A DNA stretch of 31,890 bases from M55B174 sp034716235. Its GTDB lineage: Bacteria > Patescibacteriota > Minisyncoccia > CAIUEV01 > JAHKAQ01. Both the position numbers and the translations under genes were made by a program. The stretch covers positions 1 to 31,890 of the forward strand of contig JAYEHH010000033.1 of NCBI GenBank assembly GCA_034716235.1, read 5' to 3'. A model generated the notes under the pieces. That model saw only the letters and a program-made list of their open reading frames with translations, made no database searches and was not told the origin of the DNA. This document shows, in pieces, positions 31,620-31,890 of the stretch; the stretch's first letter is position 1, and every line of letters begins with the position of its first letter.

Positions 31620-31890
31620 CTTCGCGGGAATGACAGAGGAAAAATACCCGCCTAGATACGGCGAGGCTGGCGGATCACCCTCTGGGTGACAATCCCGAGC
31701 AAATTTAGGAAAAACTAATTTGGCAATGTTCTGTCTAGACGTACCGGGATTCCCGCCTTCGCGGGAATGACAGGGGAAAAGGCAGATTACCTTTCAGGTG
31801 AGATTCCCGCCCGCTTCGCCAAAGCTACAGCGAGGCGAGCTGGAGTTTATTCCGTACTTGATACGGGGCGGGAATGACATATCTGTCAGT
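31620..31890. repeat. Mosaic palindromic repeat block 6, cut by the window edge
   Basis: It holds CCCGCCTAGATACGGCGAG, a CACCCTCTGGGTG palindrome, the core GAGCAAATTTAGG, the palindrome ATTCCCGC-cttc-GCGGGAAT (31749-31768), and the CGCTTCGCCAAAGCTACAGC module of block 1. GACATATCTGTC closes it, as in block 4. The first 91 bases from 31693 are the inverse of part of block 5. Confidence 0.85.

Noticed and set aside
1..31890. Prophage, complete insertion sequence, toxin-antitoxin or defence cluster
   Set aside because: No integrase, transposase, portal, terminase, nuclease-defence or toxin pair was recognised on either strand.

Overview
The window is about 32 kb of a low-G+C bacterial chromosome with short intergenic gaps. 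The lineage is inferred: compact type IV pilus cluster, ribosomal protein S16 with a long charged tail, paralogous small P-loop kinases and many secreted proteins without recognised domains all recall Patescibacteria (CPR), perhaps Parcubacteria. TGA is used as a normal stop (ends of rbfA, pilO-like and pilX-like genes), so the Gly-TGA code of Gracilibacteria/SR1 does not apply. Only two of about thirty annotated genes, plus one tiny ORF, have a clear Shine-Dalgarno motif.

Layout. 1-9 kb is a cell-surface polysaccharide region: a left-truncated O-antigen ligase/polymerase, a radical SAM protein, a compositionally odd secreted protein (minus strand), a Wzz-like chain-length protein (minus), then a plus-strand run of a polyprenyl-phosphate sugar-phosphate transferase, two GT-B glycosyltransferases and a secreted protein. 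9.2-11.1 kb is groEL with a CIRCE operator lying on its promoter. 11.1-12.7 kb holds a self-contained 68-aa gene (promoter, Shine-Dalgarno, terminator) and a convergent single-pass membrane protein. 12.9-22.1 kb is a type IV pilus operon: pilB, pilC, three prepilin-like proteins, pilM, pilN, pilO and a small membrane protein in the pilP position. 22.1-24.8 kb has a nucleotidyltransferase-fold protein, then rbfA overlapping an NrnA-type DHH phosphoesterase. 25.2-27.1 kb has endonuclease IV and family-4 uracil-DNA glycosylase interleaved with three tRNA genes (Arg-CCU, Phe-GAA, Arg-UCG). 27.1-31.6 kb has two paralogous P-loop kinases, gatB, convergent rpsP and a Trm9/ALKBH8-like methyltransferase (minus).

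Six gaps carry blocks of a mosaic, G+C-rich palindromic repeat (about 1046, 9057, 23256, 24895, 27728 and 31620 to the right edge). Two blocks share a 91-nt inverted duplication with two mismatches that brackets about 3.8 kb. A second, AT-rich repeat family with a 9-nt period (AAAGTTCAT-like) lies at gene ends and even supplies the C-terminal codons and stops of three unrelated genes.

No phage, CRISPR array or complete transposon was seen. The most unusual material is the repeat ecology, the CIRCE/promoter/duplicated -10 arrangement, a 16-bp palindrome on a near-consensus promoter, a 23-codon ORF with the best ribosome-binding site in its area, and the foreign-looking secreted gene at 2326-2817.
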